Source: an uncultured Candidatus Melainabacteria bacterium (GTDB lineage Bacteria > Cyanobacteriota > Vampirovibrionia > Gastranaerophilales > Gastranaerophilaceae). Taken from it: 64,000 bases of DNA. The notes under the pieces are model-generated. The model was not told where the DNA came from and made no database searches. It was given only the letters and a program-made list of their open reading frames with translations. This document shows, piece by piece, positions 1-7,919 of this stretch. A program made the translations under genes and the position numbers. Positions within the stretch are counted from its first letter, which is position 1; the number at the start of each line of letters is the position of its first letter. The stretch spans positions 18,921-82,920 of the forward strand of contig CAKUUC010000009.1 in the NCBI GenBank assembly GCA_934692625.1, in the 5' to 3' direction.

Positions 1-92
1 CCTTTTACTTCTTTTGATTTGTATGTTTTTACGACTTGAAACGGCCAACTTGCACCGAAACAAACCATCATTCCTGCTTCTAATAAACTCAT
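1..92 (-). CDS. PQ-loop (SemiSWEET-like) membrane protein, partial
   Basis: Reading the minus strand from the ATG at 92 gives about 30 residues beginning MSLLEAGMMVCFGASWPF, then a basic turn (KTYKSKEVK) before the window edge. An AGGAAAG ribosome-binding site sits just upstream (about 100-107). A short hydrophobic N-terminus with a FGASWP-type stretch and a following Lys/Ser-rich loop resembles the first PQ-loop helix of small SemiSWEET-type transporters. The rest lies outside the window, so the substrate cannot be judged. It is divergent from the serine hydrolase gene. Confidence 0.55.
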   Translation of the reverse strand, partial: MSLLEAGMMVCFGASWPFQVVKTYKSKEVK

Positions 93-263
93 AATTTCAC
101 TTTCCTTTGATATTATAGGGTAACTTCAAATTTATTATATTACTAACAAAAATTATGGAACATATATTTAATTTTTTCAAAATGTTACTATTGTTCATAA
201 AAAACTTGCCCATCTCGTAAAGTTTGTATAAAATAAAAGAAAATTGGGGAGGAAGCAGTTTTC

Positions 264-1466
264 ATGCCGAAACTAGCAAGAAATTACGATAGCGTGTACG
301 GAGATCCGTATTATTATCAAAGTTACACAAAGTATAATTACAGTGTTTATGAAAATGTTAGAACTGAAGAACTTAGTCGTTACGCTTCATTAAGACACGA
401 AAATCGACCAAAGAAAAAAGTTAATAAAAAGAAAAAGTTCGTGCAAGTTTTAGTTGCATTTGTATTCTTTGTGATTATGGCAATGACCGCTTTACCTTAT
501 GCATTCAGTCATGTTACAAAGGCGTTTTTTGAACCTACTCCGCATAGTGCAATTACGGCTGATTTGAATGAAATTAGTTTCCCTACGACTAAATACTTAT
601 CAAATACTTGGGCTTTTGACAATCCAATGTTTAACTATTCTGCAAACGGCAAAACTGCAATGATGACACCGTTAAAAGAAAATGTAAATATGCCGGTGTT
701 GAAACAAGAATTACTCGGTTTAATGGAACAGTATCCGACAATTAAACCTGCCATTTATGTTTGGGATTATGATACTCAGAATTTTGTTAATATCAATGCA
801 GATAAGAGTTATGCAACGGCTAGTATTATTAAAATACCGGTATTAATTGATGTTTTCAAATCAATCGAAGCAGGACAGATATCACTTGATGATAAAATTC
901 CATTGACAGAATATTATCGTTCAGAAGGTTCAGGAAGTTTACAATTCAATGCAAGAAATTCAGAATATACTATTGATGAACTTGCAAATCACATGATTAC
1001 CGAATCTGACAATTCTGCAACAAATATGCTCATGGCAAAAGTCGGTTCAATGACAGATGTAAATCAATCAATTAGAGATTGGGGTTTGAAAAATACTTAT
1101 GTTCAAACTTGGTTGCCAGATTTGGGCGGAACAAACAGAACTACTGCAATTGAAATGGCTACAATGTTGTATAATATTGACGAAAATGATTCTTTCTTGA
1201 GTGAAGAATCAAGGAGTAGAATTCTTAATTATATGGGACATGTTCACAATAATCGACTAATTCAAGCAGGATTGGGTGCTGGGTCTGTATTTCTACATAA
1301 AACAGGTGATATTGGAACAATGTTAGGTGATGCTGGTATTGTAATTGCTCCAAATGGTAAAAAATATTTGGTTGTAATTCTTGCAAACAGACCTCATAAT
1401 TCTGTAGCCGGTAAAGATTTTATCGTTCATGCTTCTGAAATTATTTATAATTATATGGTGAAATAA
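264..1466 (+). CDS. Membrane-anchored serine hydrolase, beta-lactamase/PBP fold
   Basis: The 400-residue product has a tyrosine-rich, basic cytoplasmic N-terminus, one membrane helix at about 58-80, and a periplasmic class A beta-lactamase-like domain. Visible motifs are S187-I-I-K190 (nucleophile SxxK), S248-D-N250 and K346-T-G348. The omega-loop segment reads W283-L-P-D-L, so the Glu166 equivalent that deacylates penicillins in class A enzymes is Leu. This favours a peptidoglycan role (DD-peptidase-like) or a non-hydrolysing binder over a resistance enzyme, by inference. The start is supported by GGGGAGGA upstream. Its stop overlaps the next start (TAATG), implying translational coupling to the LdpA-like gene. 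Confidence 0.8.
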   Translation: MPKLARNYDSVYGDPYYYQSYTKYNYSVYENVRTEELSRYASLRHENRPKKKVNKKKKFVQVLVAFVFFVIMAMTALPYAFSHVTKAFFEPTPHSAITADLNEISFPTTKYLSNTWAFDNPMFNYSANGKTAMMTPLKENVNMPVLKQELLGLMEQYPTIKPAIYVWDYDTQNFVNINADKSYATASIIKIPVLIDVFKSIEAGQISLDDKIPLTEYYRSEGSGSLQFNARNSEYTIDELANHMITESDNSATNMLMAKVGSMTDVNQSIRDWGLKNTYVQTWLPDLGGTNRTTAIEMATMLYNIDENDSFLSEESRSRILNYMGHVHNNRLIQAGLGAGSVFLHKTGDIGTMLGDAGIVIAPNGKKYLVVILANRPHNSVAGKDFIVHASEIIYNYMVK

Positions 1467-2410
1467 TGTTAAAAGATTTGTTGGAAACAAGGCACTGTTT
1501 TAAATTCGTATGTGGTGCCGGTAATGAAGATGTTGAAGAAATCAAACGGTTAGTTTATGTTTATGCAATTGCAGGTTGTAGATTTTTTGATTTGTCTGCA
1601 AATTTAGAAGTTGTAGATGCTGCAAAAGAAGCGTTAGATCTTGCAAAAGTTTATGATGCATATCTTTGTGTAAGTGTTGGGATTAAGAATGATCCGCATG
1701 TGAAAAAAGCCGTTATTGATTATGATAGATGTGTAAATTGTGGTGCTTGTGAAGAAATTTGTCCGCAACATGCAATACATTACGGTAAAGTGAAAAAATC
1801 AAAATGTATCGGTTGCGGAAAATGTTGGAAAGTTTGTTCAAAAACTGCAATTTCGTATACTTCTGAAGAAAAAGATTTGAGCGAAGTTTTACCTGCTATT
1901 GTAGATAAAAATATAGATTGTATAGAATTCCATGCAATGGGATTAGATGAAAGCGAAATATTCGGCAAATGGAATTATATTAATAACAATTATGACGGAT
2001 TATTGAGTATTTGTACAAGTCGAGGAAAATTGAGTGACGAGGGTTTGGTTGAACGAATTAAGTCTATGATAGAAAATCGTGAACCTTACTCAACAATCAT
2101 TCAAGCAGACGGATTTCCTATGAGTGGCGGAGATGATAATTACAAATCAACCTTGCAAGCGGTTGCAACTGCTGAAATTGTTCAGAATGAAAACTTGCCT
2201 GTATATTTAATTTTGTCCGGCGGTACAAATGGTAAAACAACAGAACTTGCTCAAATGTGTGAAATTAAATACCATGGTGTTGCAATTGGTTCTTATGCAA
2301 GAAAAATTGTTAATAAATATGTATCAAGACCGGATTTTTGGTCTAATTCGGAAGTCCTTAAAAGTGCATTAGAAGTTGCTAAACCTTTGGTTGATACTGT
2401 TATTTTGTAA
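1466..2410 (+). CDS. ldpA: LdpA-like iron-sulfur protein
   Basis: The 314-residue protein opens with the LdpA-type segment (LLETRHCFKFVCGAGNED) and has a two-cluster ferredoxin module: C89, C92, C95, C99 and C114, C117, C120, C124. In cyanobacteria LdpA is a redox-sensing Fe-S protein that feeds light/redox state into the circadian clock. Cyanobacterial forms are slightly longer (about 350 residues). No kai genes are visible here, so a general redox-sensing role is more likely. It overlaps the upstream serine hydrolase by one base and is followed 10 bases later by a phosphopantetheinyl transferase. Assignment rests on recognised N-terminal sequence and cysteine spacing. Confidence 0.72.
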   Translation: MLKDLLETRHCFKFVCGAGNEDVEEIKRLVYVYAIAGCRFFDLSANLEVVDAAKEALDLAKVYDAYLCVSVGIKNDPHVKKAVIDYDRCVNCGACEEICPQHAIHYGKVKKSKCIGCGKCWKVCSKTAISYTSEEKDLSEVLPAIVDKNIDCIEFHAMGLDESEIFGKWNYINNNYDGLLSICTSRGKLSDEGLVERIKSMIENREPYSTIIQADGFPMSGGDDNYKSTLQAVATAEIVQNENLPVYLILSGGTNGKTTELAQMCEIKYHGVAIGSYARKIVNKYVSRPDFWSNSEVLKSALEVAKPLVDTVIL

Positions 2411-2420
2411 AGAGGTTAAT

Positions 2421-2957
2421 GTGGAAATTTTTTATATTGATAAATCTGAATTTTTACAACATTTTTCGTTATTGGAATTAGAAAAGTATTCTGATGGACG
2501 AAAATACAAATCTCAGGAAAAATATTTAGAACATCTTTGCGGGCTGTATTTGGTTAAAAACATTGCTATGAAGATTTATAATATCAAAAATACGGATATT
2601 GAAATTATTTCAGATAAACCATTTTTCAAAAGCAGAGAATTGTATTTTAGTGTATCGCATTCTCAAAATATTGTTGCAGTTGCTTTTTCAAAATATGACA
2701 TTGGCTTAGATGTTGAGTTTATAAAAAAAAGAGATTTTAAAAGTATTATGAATCATTACAATTTTGAAATTGAAAATCCGTCGGCTAGAGAGTTCTATAA
2801 ATTTTGGACGTTGCATGAAGCTGAAATCAAACTGGGACAAGCGCCTGTATCAAAATTTTCTATACCAATGAATGATGAATATTATTTGTCTTGTGTAAGT
2901 TCGACTCTCCTTATCTCAAGTTTTGATATTATGAAATTAAAACCGAATTCTTTGTAA
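2421..2957 (+). CDS. 4'-phosphopantetheinyl transferase, short Sfp-like
   Basis: Predicted to move the phosphopantetheine arm from CoA onto acyl or peptidyl carrier proteins. The 178-residue protein has the paired metal-binding acidic residues in IGLDVE (D97, E99) and the FWTLHEAEIK motif (E133, K137) of the Sfp/AcpS superfamily; the usual WxxKE lysine is His132 here. I chose the GTG at 2421 because AGAGG at 2411-2415 is well spaced; an upstream start would extend into ldpA. No carrier protein or synthase gene is nearby. The length is below that of canonical Sfp (about 220), so it may be a minimal form. Confidence 0.75.
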   Translation: MEIFYIDKSEFLQHFSLLELEKYSDGRKYKSQEKYLEHLCGLYLVKNIAMKIYNIKNTDIEIISDKPFFKSRELYFSVSHSQNIVAVAFSKYDIGLDVEFIKKRDFKSIMNHYNFEIENPSAREFYKFWTLHEAEIKLGQAPVSKFSIPMNDEYYLSCVSSTLLISSFDIMKLKPNSL

Positions 2958-3007
2958 TCAGAAGTTTAAGACTTGTACATTTTTCATCAAAAATATTGAA
3001 TTTTCTG

Positions 3008-3016
3008 TGATATAAT
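3008..3016 (+). promoter_or_regulatory. Extended -10 promoter of glmU
   Basis: TGATATAAT combines an extended TGn element with a perfect TATAAT hexamer, 37 bases before the glmU ATG. No convincing -35 lies at the standard distance, as is common for extended -10 promoters. Confidence 0.55.
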
Positions 3017-3052
3017 CGCTTTAGTGAAAGTCGAAAATTTAAGGAGAGAAAA

Positions 3053-4336
3053 ATGGATATAAAAGCGGTTATTTTGGCAGCCGGAAAAGGTACCAGAATG
3101 AAATCAGAAACAACACCAAAAGTTTTGCATCAAATTATGGGTAAAACATTATTAGGTTACGTATTAGATAATGTTAAAAATTTTGCATCTGAACAGTTTG
3201 TAATTGTGGGACATCACGCACAAGAGGTTGAAGATTTTGTAAAAACAAATTATACAAACGCTAAAACAGTTCTGCAAACTCCGCAGTTAGGCACAGGGCA
3301 TGCTGTTTCCATGGTTTGTCCGACATTAGAAAATTATGACGGTTTAGTTTTGATTTTATGCGGTGATACTCCATTGATTAAAGAAGAAACTTTGAAATCT
3401 TTTGTAGAATTCCATAAATCCAGCAATTCTGATATTACAGTTATGAGTACGATTTTTGATAATCCTACAAATTACGGCAGAATAATTAGAGATACTGACA
3501 ATTCGTTAAAATGTATTGTAGAAGAAAAAGATGCCACCCCTGAACAAAAGGCGGTAAAAGAAGTTAATGCCGGTATTTATTGCTTAAATTGGGGCAAGGT
3601 TAAATCTGCATTTCCTCAACTAAAAACAAATAATGCACAAGGTGAATATTATTTGACGGATATCATTTCTTGGGGAAAAGAACAGGCTTTGAAGGTAAAT
3701 GCATTTATTCTTGATGATAGTGACGAAATTTATGGTATAAATTCTCGTTTGAATTTGGCTACTGCTACAAAAATTATGAACAGACGTAATCTTGAAAGAT
3801 ATATGGTGAATGGAGTTACTATTGTTGACCCTGATTCTACTTGGATTAGCGAAGATACAGAAATCGGAGTGGATACAATAATTTACCCTGCAACATATAT
3901 TGAAGGTAAAAATAAAATCGGTAAGTCTTGTAAAATCGGACCTTGTGCTCATTTAAGAGGCGGTGTAGAGGTTTGTGATAATGTTAAAGTCGGAAATTTT
4001 GTAGAAGTAAAAAAATCAAAAATTTCTTCAAATACAAATGTTGGACACCTTTCTTATATCGGAGATTCAGAACTCGGGGAACACGTGAATATCGGTGCAG
4101 GAACGATTACCGCAAATTATAATCCTTTGACAAAAGCAAAAACAAAAACTGTGTTGAAAGATGATGTCAAAATCGGTTCAAATACTGTTCTGGTTGCGCC
4201 TGTAACGGTTGAAAACGGAGCAAATGTAGGCGCAGGAACTATTGTTACAAAAGATGTTTCTGCTTGGTCACTTGCAATTACCCGTTCACCGTTGAAAGTT
4301 ATTGAAAATTGGGTGAAAAAGCAGTTAGAAAAGTAA
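3053..4336 (+). CDS. glmU: Bifunctional GlcNAc-1-P uridyltransferase / GlcN-1-P acetyltransferase
   Basis: Makes UDP-GlcNAc for peptidoglycan and surface polysaccharides. The N-terminal nucleotidyltransferase domain has the LAAGKGTRMKS signature (residues 8-18) and PKVLH; the C-terminal half is a left-handed beta-helix of hexapeptide repeats with the acetyltransferase segment GHLSYIGDSELG and GAGTITANYN. At 427 residues it is slightly shorter than typical GlmU (about 450) at the C-terminus, but both active sites are represented. AAGGAGAG precedes the ATG. A hairpin terminator follows, so it is probably monocistronic. Confidence 0.95.
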   Translation: MDIKAVILAAGKGTRMKSETTPKVLHQIMGKTLLGYVLDNVKNFASEQFVIVGHHAQEVEDFVKTNYTNAKTVLQTPQLGTGHAVSMVCPTLENYDGLVLILCGDTPLIKEETLKSFVEFHKSSNSDITVMSTIFDNPTNYGRIIRDTDNSLKCIVEEKDATPEQKAVKEVNAGIYCLNWGKVKSAFPQLKTNNAQGEYYLTDIISWGKEQALKVNAFILDDSDEIYGINSRLNLATATKIMNRRNLERYMVNGVTIVDPDSTWISEDTEIGVDTIIYPATYIEGKNKIGKSCKIGPCAHLRGGVEVCDNVKVGNFVEVKKSKISSNTNVGHLSYIGDSELGEHVNIGAGTITANYNPLTKAKTKTVLKDDVKIGSNTVLVAPVTVENGANVGAGTIVTKDVSAWSLAITRSPLKVIENWVKKQLEK

Positions 4337-4354
4337 ATTTTATATAAATATTGA

Positions 4355-4392
4355 AATGAGTCGGTAAAATTTTTGTACCGACTTATTTTTTG
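4355..4392 (+). terminator. Terminator after glmU
   Basis: A 12-bp stem (4355-4366 with 4376-4387, one G-T pair) is followed by a T run. Confidence 0.75.
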
Positions 4393-4394
4393 AG

Positions 4395-4422
4395 TTGATT
4401 TATTAGGTTAAAGTTCTATTAT
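4395..4422 (+). promoter_or_regulatory. Promoter of hydG
   Basis: TTGATT at 4395-4400 and TATTAT at 4417-4422 are separated by 16 bases and lie directly after the glmU terminator and before the hydG ribosome-binding site (AGAAGGGA). Confidence 0.5.
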
Positions 4423-4444
4423 TGAATAGAAGGGAATTTAATTT

Positions 4445-5869
4445 ATGTACAATCCGAAATCTACAGTAGCAGAAGAATTTATAGATAATGAAGAAGTTTT
4501 GGCAAGTTTAGAATTTGCAAAAAATAATAAAAGTAACGTTAAACTAATTGATGGAATCTTGGATAAAGCAAAATTAGGTAAAGGGCTTACTCATAGGGAA
4601 GCGGCAGTTTTGCTGGAATGTGATATTGAAGAGAAAAATCAGGAAATTTTCAATCTCGCAAAGAAAATTAAACAAGATTATTACGGAAATCGAATAGTTT
4701 TGTTTGCTCCGTTGTATTTGTCCAATTATTGCGTAAACGGTTGTGTTTATTGCCCGTATCACGCTAAAAATAAACACATTCCACGTAAAAAGATGACACA
4801 AGAAGAGATTAGGGAAGAAGTTATTGCTCTTCAAGATATGGGACATAAACGTCTTGCGATTGAAACTGGCGAAGACCCTGTAAACAACCCGATTGAGTAC
4901 ATTTTGGACTCATTAAAAACAATTTATTCTGTACATCACAAAAATGGCGCAATTCGTAGAGCGAATGTCAATATTGCTGCAACAACGGTTGAAAATTATC
5001 GTAAATTGAAAGAAGCCGGAATCGGTACATATATTTTGTTCCAAGAAACTTATAATAAAAAAGCGTATGAAACCTTACACCCAACAGGGCCAAAACATAA
5101 TTATGCTTATCATACTGAAGCAATGGACAGGGCGATGCAGGGCGGAATTGATGATGTCGGTTTGGGCGTTTTATTTGGCTTAGAACTTTACAAATATGAA
5201 TTTTCAGCACTTTTAATGCATGCAGAACATTTGGAAGCTGTATATGGTGTTGGTCCTCATACGATTTCTGTTCCGAGAATAAGACACGCTGATGATATCA
5301 ATCCTGATGAATTTGACAACGGAATTGATGACGATACATTTGCTAAGATTGTTGCTTGTATTAGAATCGCGGTACCTTATACCGGCATGATTATTTCAAC
5401 GAGAGAGTCTGCTGAATGTAGAAAACGAGTTTTAGAACTTGGAGTTTCTCAAATTAGTGGCGGTTCAAAAACAAGTGTAGGCGGTTATGCAAATCCGGAA
5501 GTCGAAAAAGAAGACGAGAAAACTGCACAGTTTGATGTTTCAGATAGAAGAAGTCTTGATGAAGTTGTAAAATGGCTTATGGAACTGGGGTATTTGCCTA
5601 GTTTCTGTACGGCTTGTTATAGAGAAGGTCGTGTTGGGGATAGATTTATGTCAATTTGCAAACAGCAACAAATTCATAACTTCTGCCACCCGAATGCGAT
5701 AATGACATTGGCTGAATATTTGGAAGATTATGCAAAACCTGACACTAAAAAAGTCGGCGAAAAACTTATAAGTAAAGAACTTCAAACAATTGATGATAGT
5801 AAAATTAAATCAATGACCGAAAAATACTTGGAAAAAATTAAATCGGGCGAAAGAGATTTCAGATTTTAA
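4445..5869 (+). CDS. hydG: [FeFe]-hydrogenase maturase HydG (radical SAM)
   Basis: HydG cleaves tyrosine and yields the CO and cyanide ligands, as an Fe-bound synthon, for the hydrogenase H-cluster. The radical SAM cluster motif is C96-x3-C100-x2-C103. The C-terminal auxiliary cluster motif is C388-x2-C391-x22-C414 with CTACYREGRVGDRF, which separates HydG from its paralog ThiH. The 474-residue length is typical. HydE, HydF and the hydrogenase are not in this window, so the maturation genes are dispersed. The gene implies an anaerobic, hydrogen-metabolising host. Confidence 0.93.
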   Translation: MYNPKSTVAEEFIDNEEVLASLEFAKNNKSNVKLIDGILDKAKLGKGLTHREAAVLLECDIEEKNQEIFNLAKKIKQDYYGNRIVLFAPLYLSNYCVNGCVYCPYHAKNKHIPRKKMTQEEIREEVIALQDMGHKRLAIETGEDPVNNPIEYILDSLKTIYSVHHKNGAIRRANVNIAATTVENYRKLKEAGIGTYILFQETYNKKAYETLHPTGPKHNYAYHTEAMDRAMQGGIDDVGLGVLFGLELYKYEFSALLMHAEHLEAVYGVGPHTISVPRIRHADDINPDEFDNGIDDDTFAKIVACIRIAVPYTGMIISTRESAECRKRVLELGVSQISGGSKTSVGGYANPEVEKEDEKTAQFDVSDRRSLDEVVKWLMELGYLPSFCTACYREGRVGDRFMSICKQQQIHNFCHPNAIMTLAEYLEDYAKPDTKKVGEKLISKELQTIDDSKIKSMTEKYLEKIKSGERDFRF

Positions 5870-5896
5870 AAGTTTATTTCATTTTTAAACAAAATG

Positions 5897-5905
5897 TGAT
5901 ATTAT
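5897..5905 (+). promoter_or_regulatory. Extended -10 for a leaderless NUDIX transcript
   Basis: TGATATTAT ends six bases before the ATG at 5912, and no ribosome-binding site intervenes. Transcription would start at or next to the start codon. Confidence 0.5.
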
Positions 5906-5911
5906 TTTTGT

Positions 5912-6451
5912 ATGAATTTTGAAGAGAAAACATTGTCATCAAAGGTTGTGTATGACGGGAAAGTAATGACCGTGATAAGAGATGACGTTGAAGTTGCAGA
6001 CGGACATAGGTCATTTAGAGAAGTTGTAGTGCATAACGGTGGAGTCGTTGTGATTGCAATGAAAGATAGAGAAACAATTTTGCTGGTCAAGCAGTTCAGA
6101 TATCCATTGAAACGGGTTAATGTTGAACTTCCTGCGGGCAAACTTGAGATTGGTGAGAATCCTGATTTTGCGTGTAAACGTGAGTTGGAAGAAGAAACAG
6201 GATATCGGGCGAAAGATTGGAAATCTTTGGGATTTATCAATACTACTCCCGGAATATGTACGGAGAAATTGTATTTATACTTGGCTCAGAACTTGGAGTT
6301 TGTTGGAGAACACCCTGACGAGGGCGAAATTTTGAAATGTGTTGAATATAAATTAGATGAAGTTTTTGAAATGATTAAGAATGGTGAAATCAATGACGCA
6401 AAAACGATTTGCGCCTTGATGAGAGCATTTTGTAAGGAGTTTGTATTGTAA
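5912..6451 (+). CDS. NUDIX hydrolase, ADP-ribose pyrophosphatase type
   Basis: The complete Nudix box G76-x5-E82-x7-R90-E-L-x-E-E-x-G97-Y98 is present, with preceding ELPAG as in ADP-ribose pyrophosphatases. It should hydrolyse ADP-ribose or related nucleoside diphosphates in the cytosol. The 179-residue length is normal. The stop overlaps the start of the HAD phosphatase gene (TAATG), so both are likely co-translated. The mRNA may be leaderless because the -10 box abuts the ATG. Confidence 0.88.
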   Translation: MNFEEKTLSSKVVYDGKVMTVIRDDVEVADGHRSFREVVVHNGGVVVIAMKDRETILLVKQFRYPLKRVNVELPAGKLEIGENPDFACKRELEEETGYRAKDWKSLGFINTTPGICTEKLYLYLAQNLEFVGEHPDEGEILKCVEYKLDEVFEMIKNGEINDAKTICALMRAFCKEFVL

Positions 6452-7242
6452 TGATAAAAATGATTGCGACGGATATTGACGGAACTATTTATAGTCCGAA
6501 AATCGGATTTAGTCCGAAAGTTCGTGAATGTATGAAACAACTTTGTGGTATGGGGGTTAAGGTTGTTTTGGTTACGGGGCGAATGCATTGTTCTGCTTGT
6601 CATGTTGCTGATGAATTGGGTCTTGACACCCCGATAATATCATATCAGGGCGGGTTGGTGAAAGATAGAGCGAATAATACTTTATATAGGGAGAATTTGC
6701 CGTCAGAGTATGCCAAAGCGATTATAAAATGGGCAAGAGAGAACAAGATTCATATTAATTTGTATATTGATGACAAACTTTTTGTAGAAGAAGATAACGA
6801 CATAATTAAATATTACACTAGCGATAAATTTATAGATTATACGGTGTGTTCGTTTGATGACTTGGAGATTGATAATGTCAATAAGATTTTGGCGATAGAC
6901 TTGCATGATGCCAAGAAGGTTACGTCTTGGGTAAATGAGTTGAAAGGGCGCTATCCGGAGTTGTTTATTGTCAAATCTACCCCATATTTTTGCGAAATAG
7001 GGAGTGAAAAGGCGAAAAAATCATGTGGAGTCAACTATTTGCGTAAGTATTGGGGCTTGTCGGAAGATGAAGTTTTGACGATAGGTGACCAGAATAACGA
7101 TATTGACTTGGTAAAAGCGGGTGGAATCGGTGTAGCAATGGGAAATGCGACAGATGAACTCAAATCCTGTGCTGATTATATAACAGATACTGTCGAAAAC
7201 GATGGCTTTGTCAAGGCTGTAGAGAAGTTTGTGCTTAAGTAA
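6451..7242 (+). CDS. HAD-superfamily Cof-type phosphatase
   Basis: The 263-residue protein has HAD motif I as D8-I-D10-G-T12, motif II in VVLVTGRM, and the C-terminal GDQNNDIDLVKAGGIGVAMGNA segment of Cof/type IIB sugar- or nucleotide-phosphate phosphatases. The large cap between motifs II and III fits this class. Substrate is not predictable from sequence. It overlaps the NUDIX gene by one base, suggesting a two-gene housecleaning operon. Confidence 0.88.
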   Translation: MIKMIATDIDGTIYSPKIGFSPKVRECMKQLCGMGVKVVLVTGRMHCSACHVADELGLDTPIISYQGGLVKDRANNTLYRENLPSEYAKAIIKWARENKIHINLYIDDKLFVEEDNDIIKYYTSDKFIDYTVCSFDDLEIDNVNKILAIDLHDAKKVTSWVNELKGRYPELFIVKSTPYFCEIGSEKAKKSCGVNYLRKYWGLSEDEVLTIGDQNNDIDLVKAGGIGVAMGNATDELKSCADYITDTVENDGFVKAVEKFVLK

Positions 7243-7260
7243 GTTAGGGTTGACAAAAGA

Positions 7261-7292
7261 AAAGTAGGTCGGCATTGCAATGCCGACGGTGT
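7261..7292. repeat. Palindromic intergenic repeat, module A
   Basis: GTCGGCATTGCAATGCCGAC at 7268-7287 is a perfect 20-base palindrome preceded by AAAGTAG. Related copies with compensatory changes lie at 56771 and 63800. It may also end transcription from the HAD gene. Confidence 0.75.
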
Positions 7293-7307
7293 TATTCTTT
7301 ATCACAG

Positions 7308-7367
7308 ATTCTGAATAAGATAAAATCTACGCAATAAAAATTGCTTGATTTTTAATCTTTTCAGAAT
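7308..7367. repeat. Hairpin intergenic repeat, module B, copy 1
   Basis: A 60-base element with terminal inverted repeats ATTCTGAA and TTCAGAAT. Nested internal arms (GCAAT with ATTGC, AAGAT with ATCTT) let the whole unit fold. The same ends occur at 10856, 15900 and 56576. Confidence 0.7.
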
Positions 7368-7452
7368 GACGAAAGCCCTGCCAGCCCAACAAACCAGTCA
7401 TTCCGGACAGCACGAGCAGTGTGCGTAACAAATTTAGTTGCATAGTAATGTG

Positions 7453-7495
7453 CCCCCCTTGAGGGGGAACCGAAATCTATGATTTCGAAGGGGGG
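7453..7495. repeat. Intergenic repeat, module C, copy 1
   Basis: CCCCCCTTGAGGGGG followed by the inverted repeat CGAAATC-TAT-GATTTCG and a G run. A diverged copy lies at 10769. Confidence 0.65.
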
Positions 7496-7919
7496 TAAAA
7501 TTATCAAAAACAAAACAAAACTTTTCAATCCAATCTCACTTACTTCTTTATTATGAAGAATTGTAAACGGTTCAATCTCTCTCTATACTTGCGTTTTACT
7601 CTTTTTACACATGAAAATATTCAATTTTGTTAAAGTTTTTCGATACAAATGACGAATACATGAACAAAAGATAAAGTATTACGTAAAAATTTGTAGAAAG
7701 TGAAAGAAAATGGCAAACTTGTCGCCACGCGCAAAACCAAAATTAACAAAACTTAACACTAAGTAAAGTGCCTAAAACTCCTCAGCGAAAAGACTTTGCG
7801 ACGTTTGTATATAATTAGAATATAAAAAATATATAAAACATACGCAATTTTTAGGTAAAAGAAACGTTTATAGAACTATAAAGTTATGTGCAGAAAATAA
7901 TATAGAAAGGACACAAAAA
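7496..7919 (+). other. Long AT-rich upstream region of the 862-residue protein gene
   Basis: No coding region of useful length, RNA gene or strong hairpin is visible. TATAAT near 7808 could be a -10 box, but no good -35 matches it. A GAAAGGA ribosome-binding site lies at the end. Confidence 0.4.

Noticed and set aside
264..1466. Functional class A beta-lactamase
   Set aside because: The equivalent of the deacylating Glu166 is Leu284, so resistance activity is not expected despite the SxxK, SDN and KTG motifs.
7261..7495. CRISPR-like array from clustered repeats
   Set aside because: Modules A, B and C are different sequences without regular spacers, and no cas gene is present.
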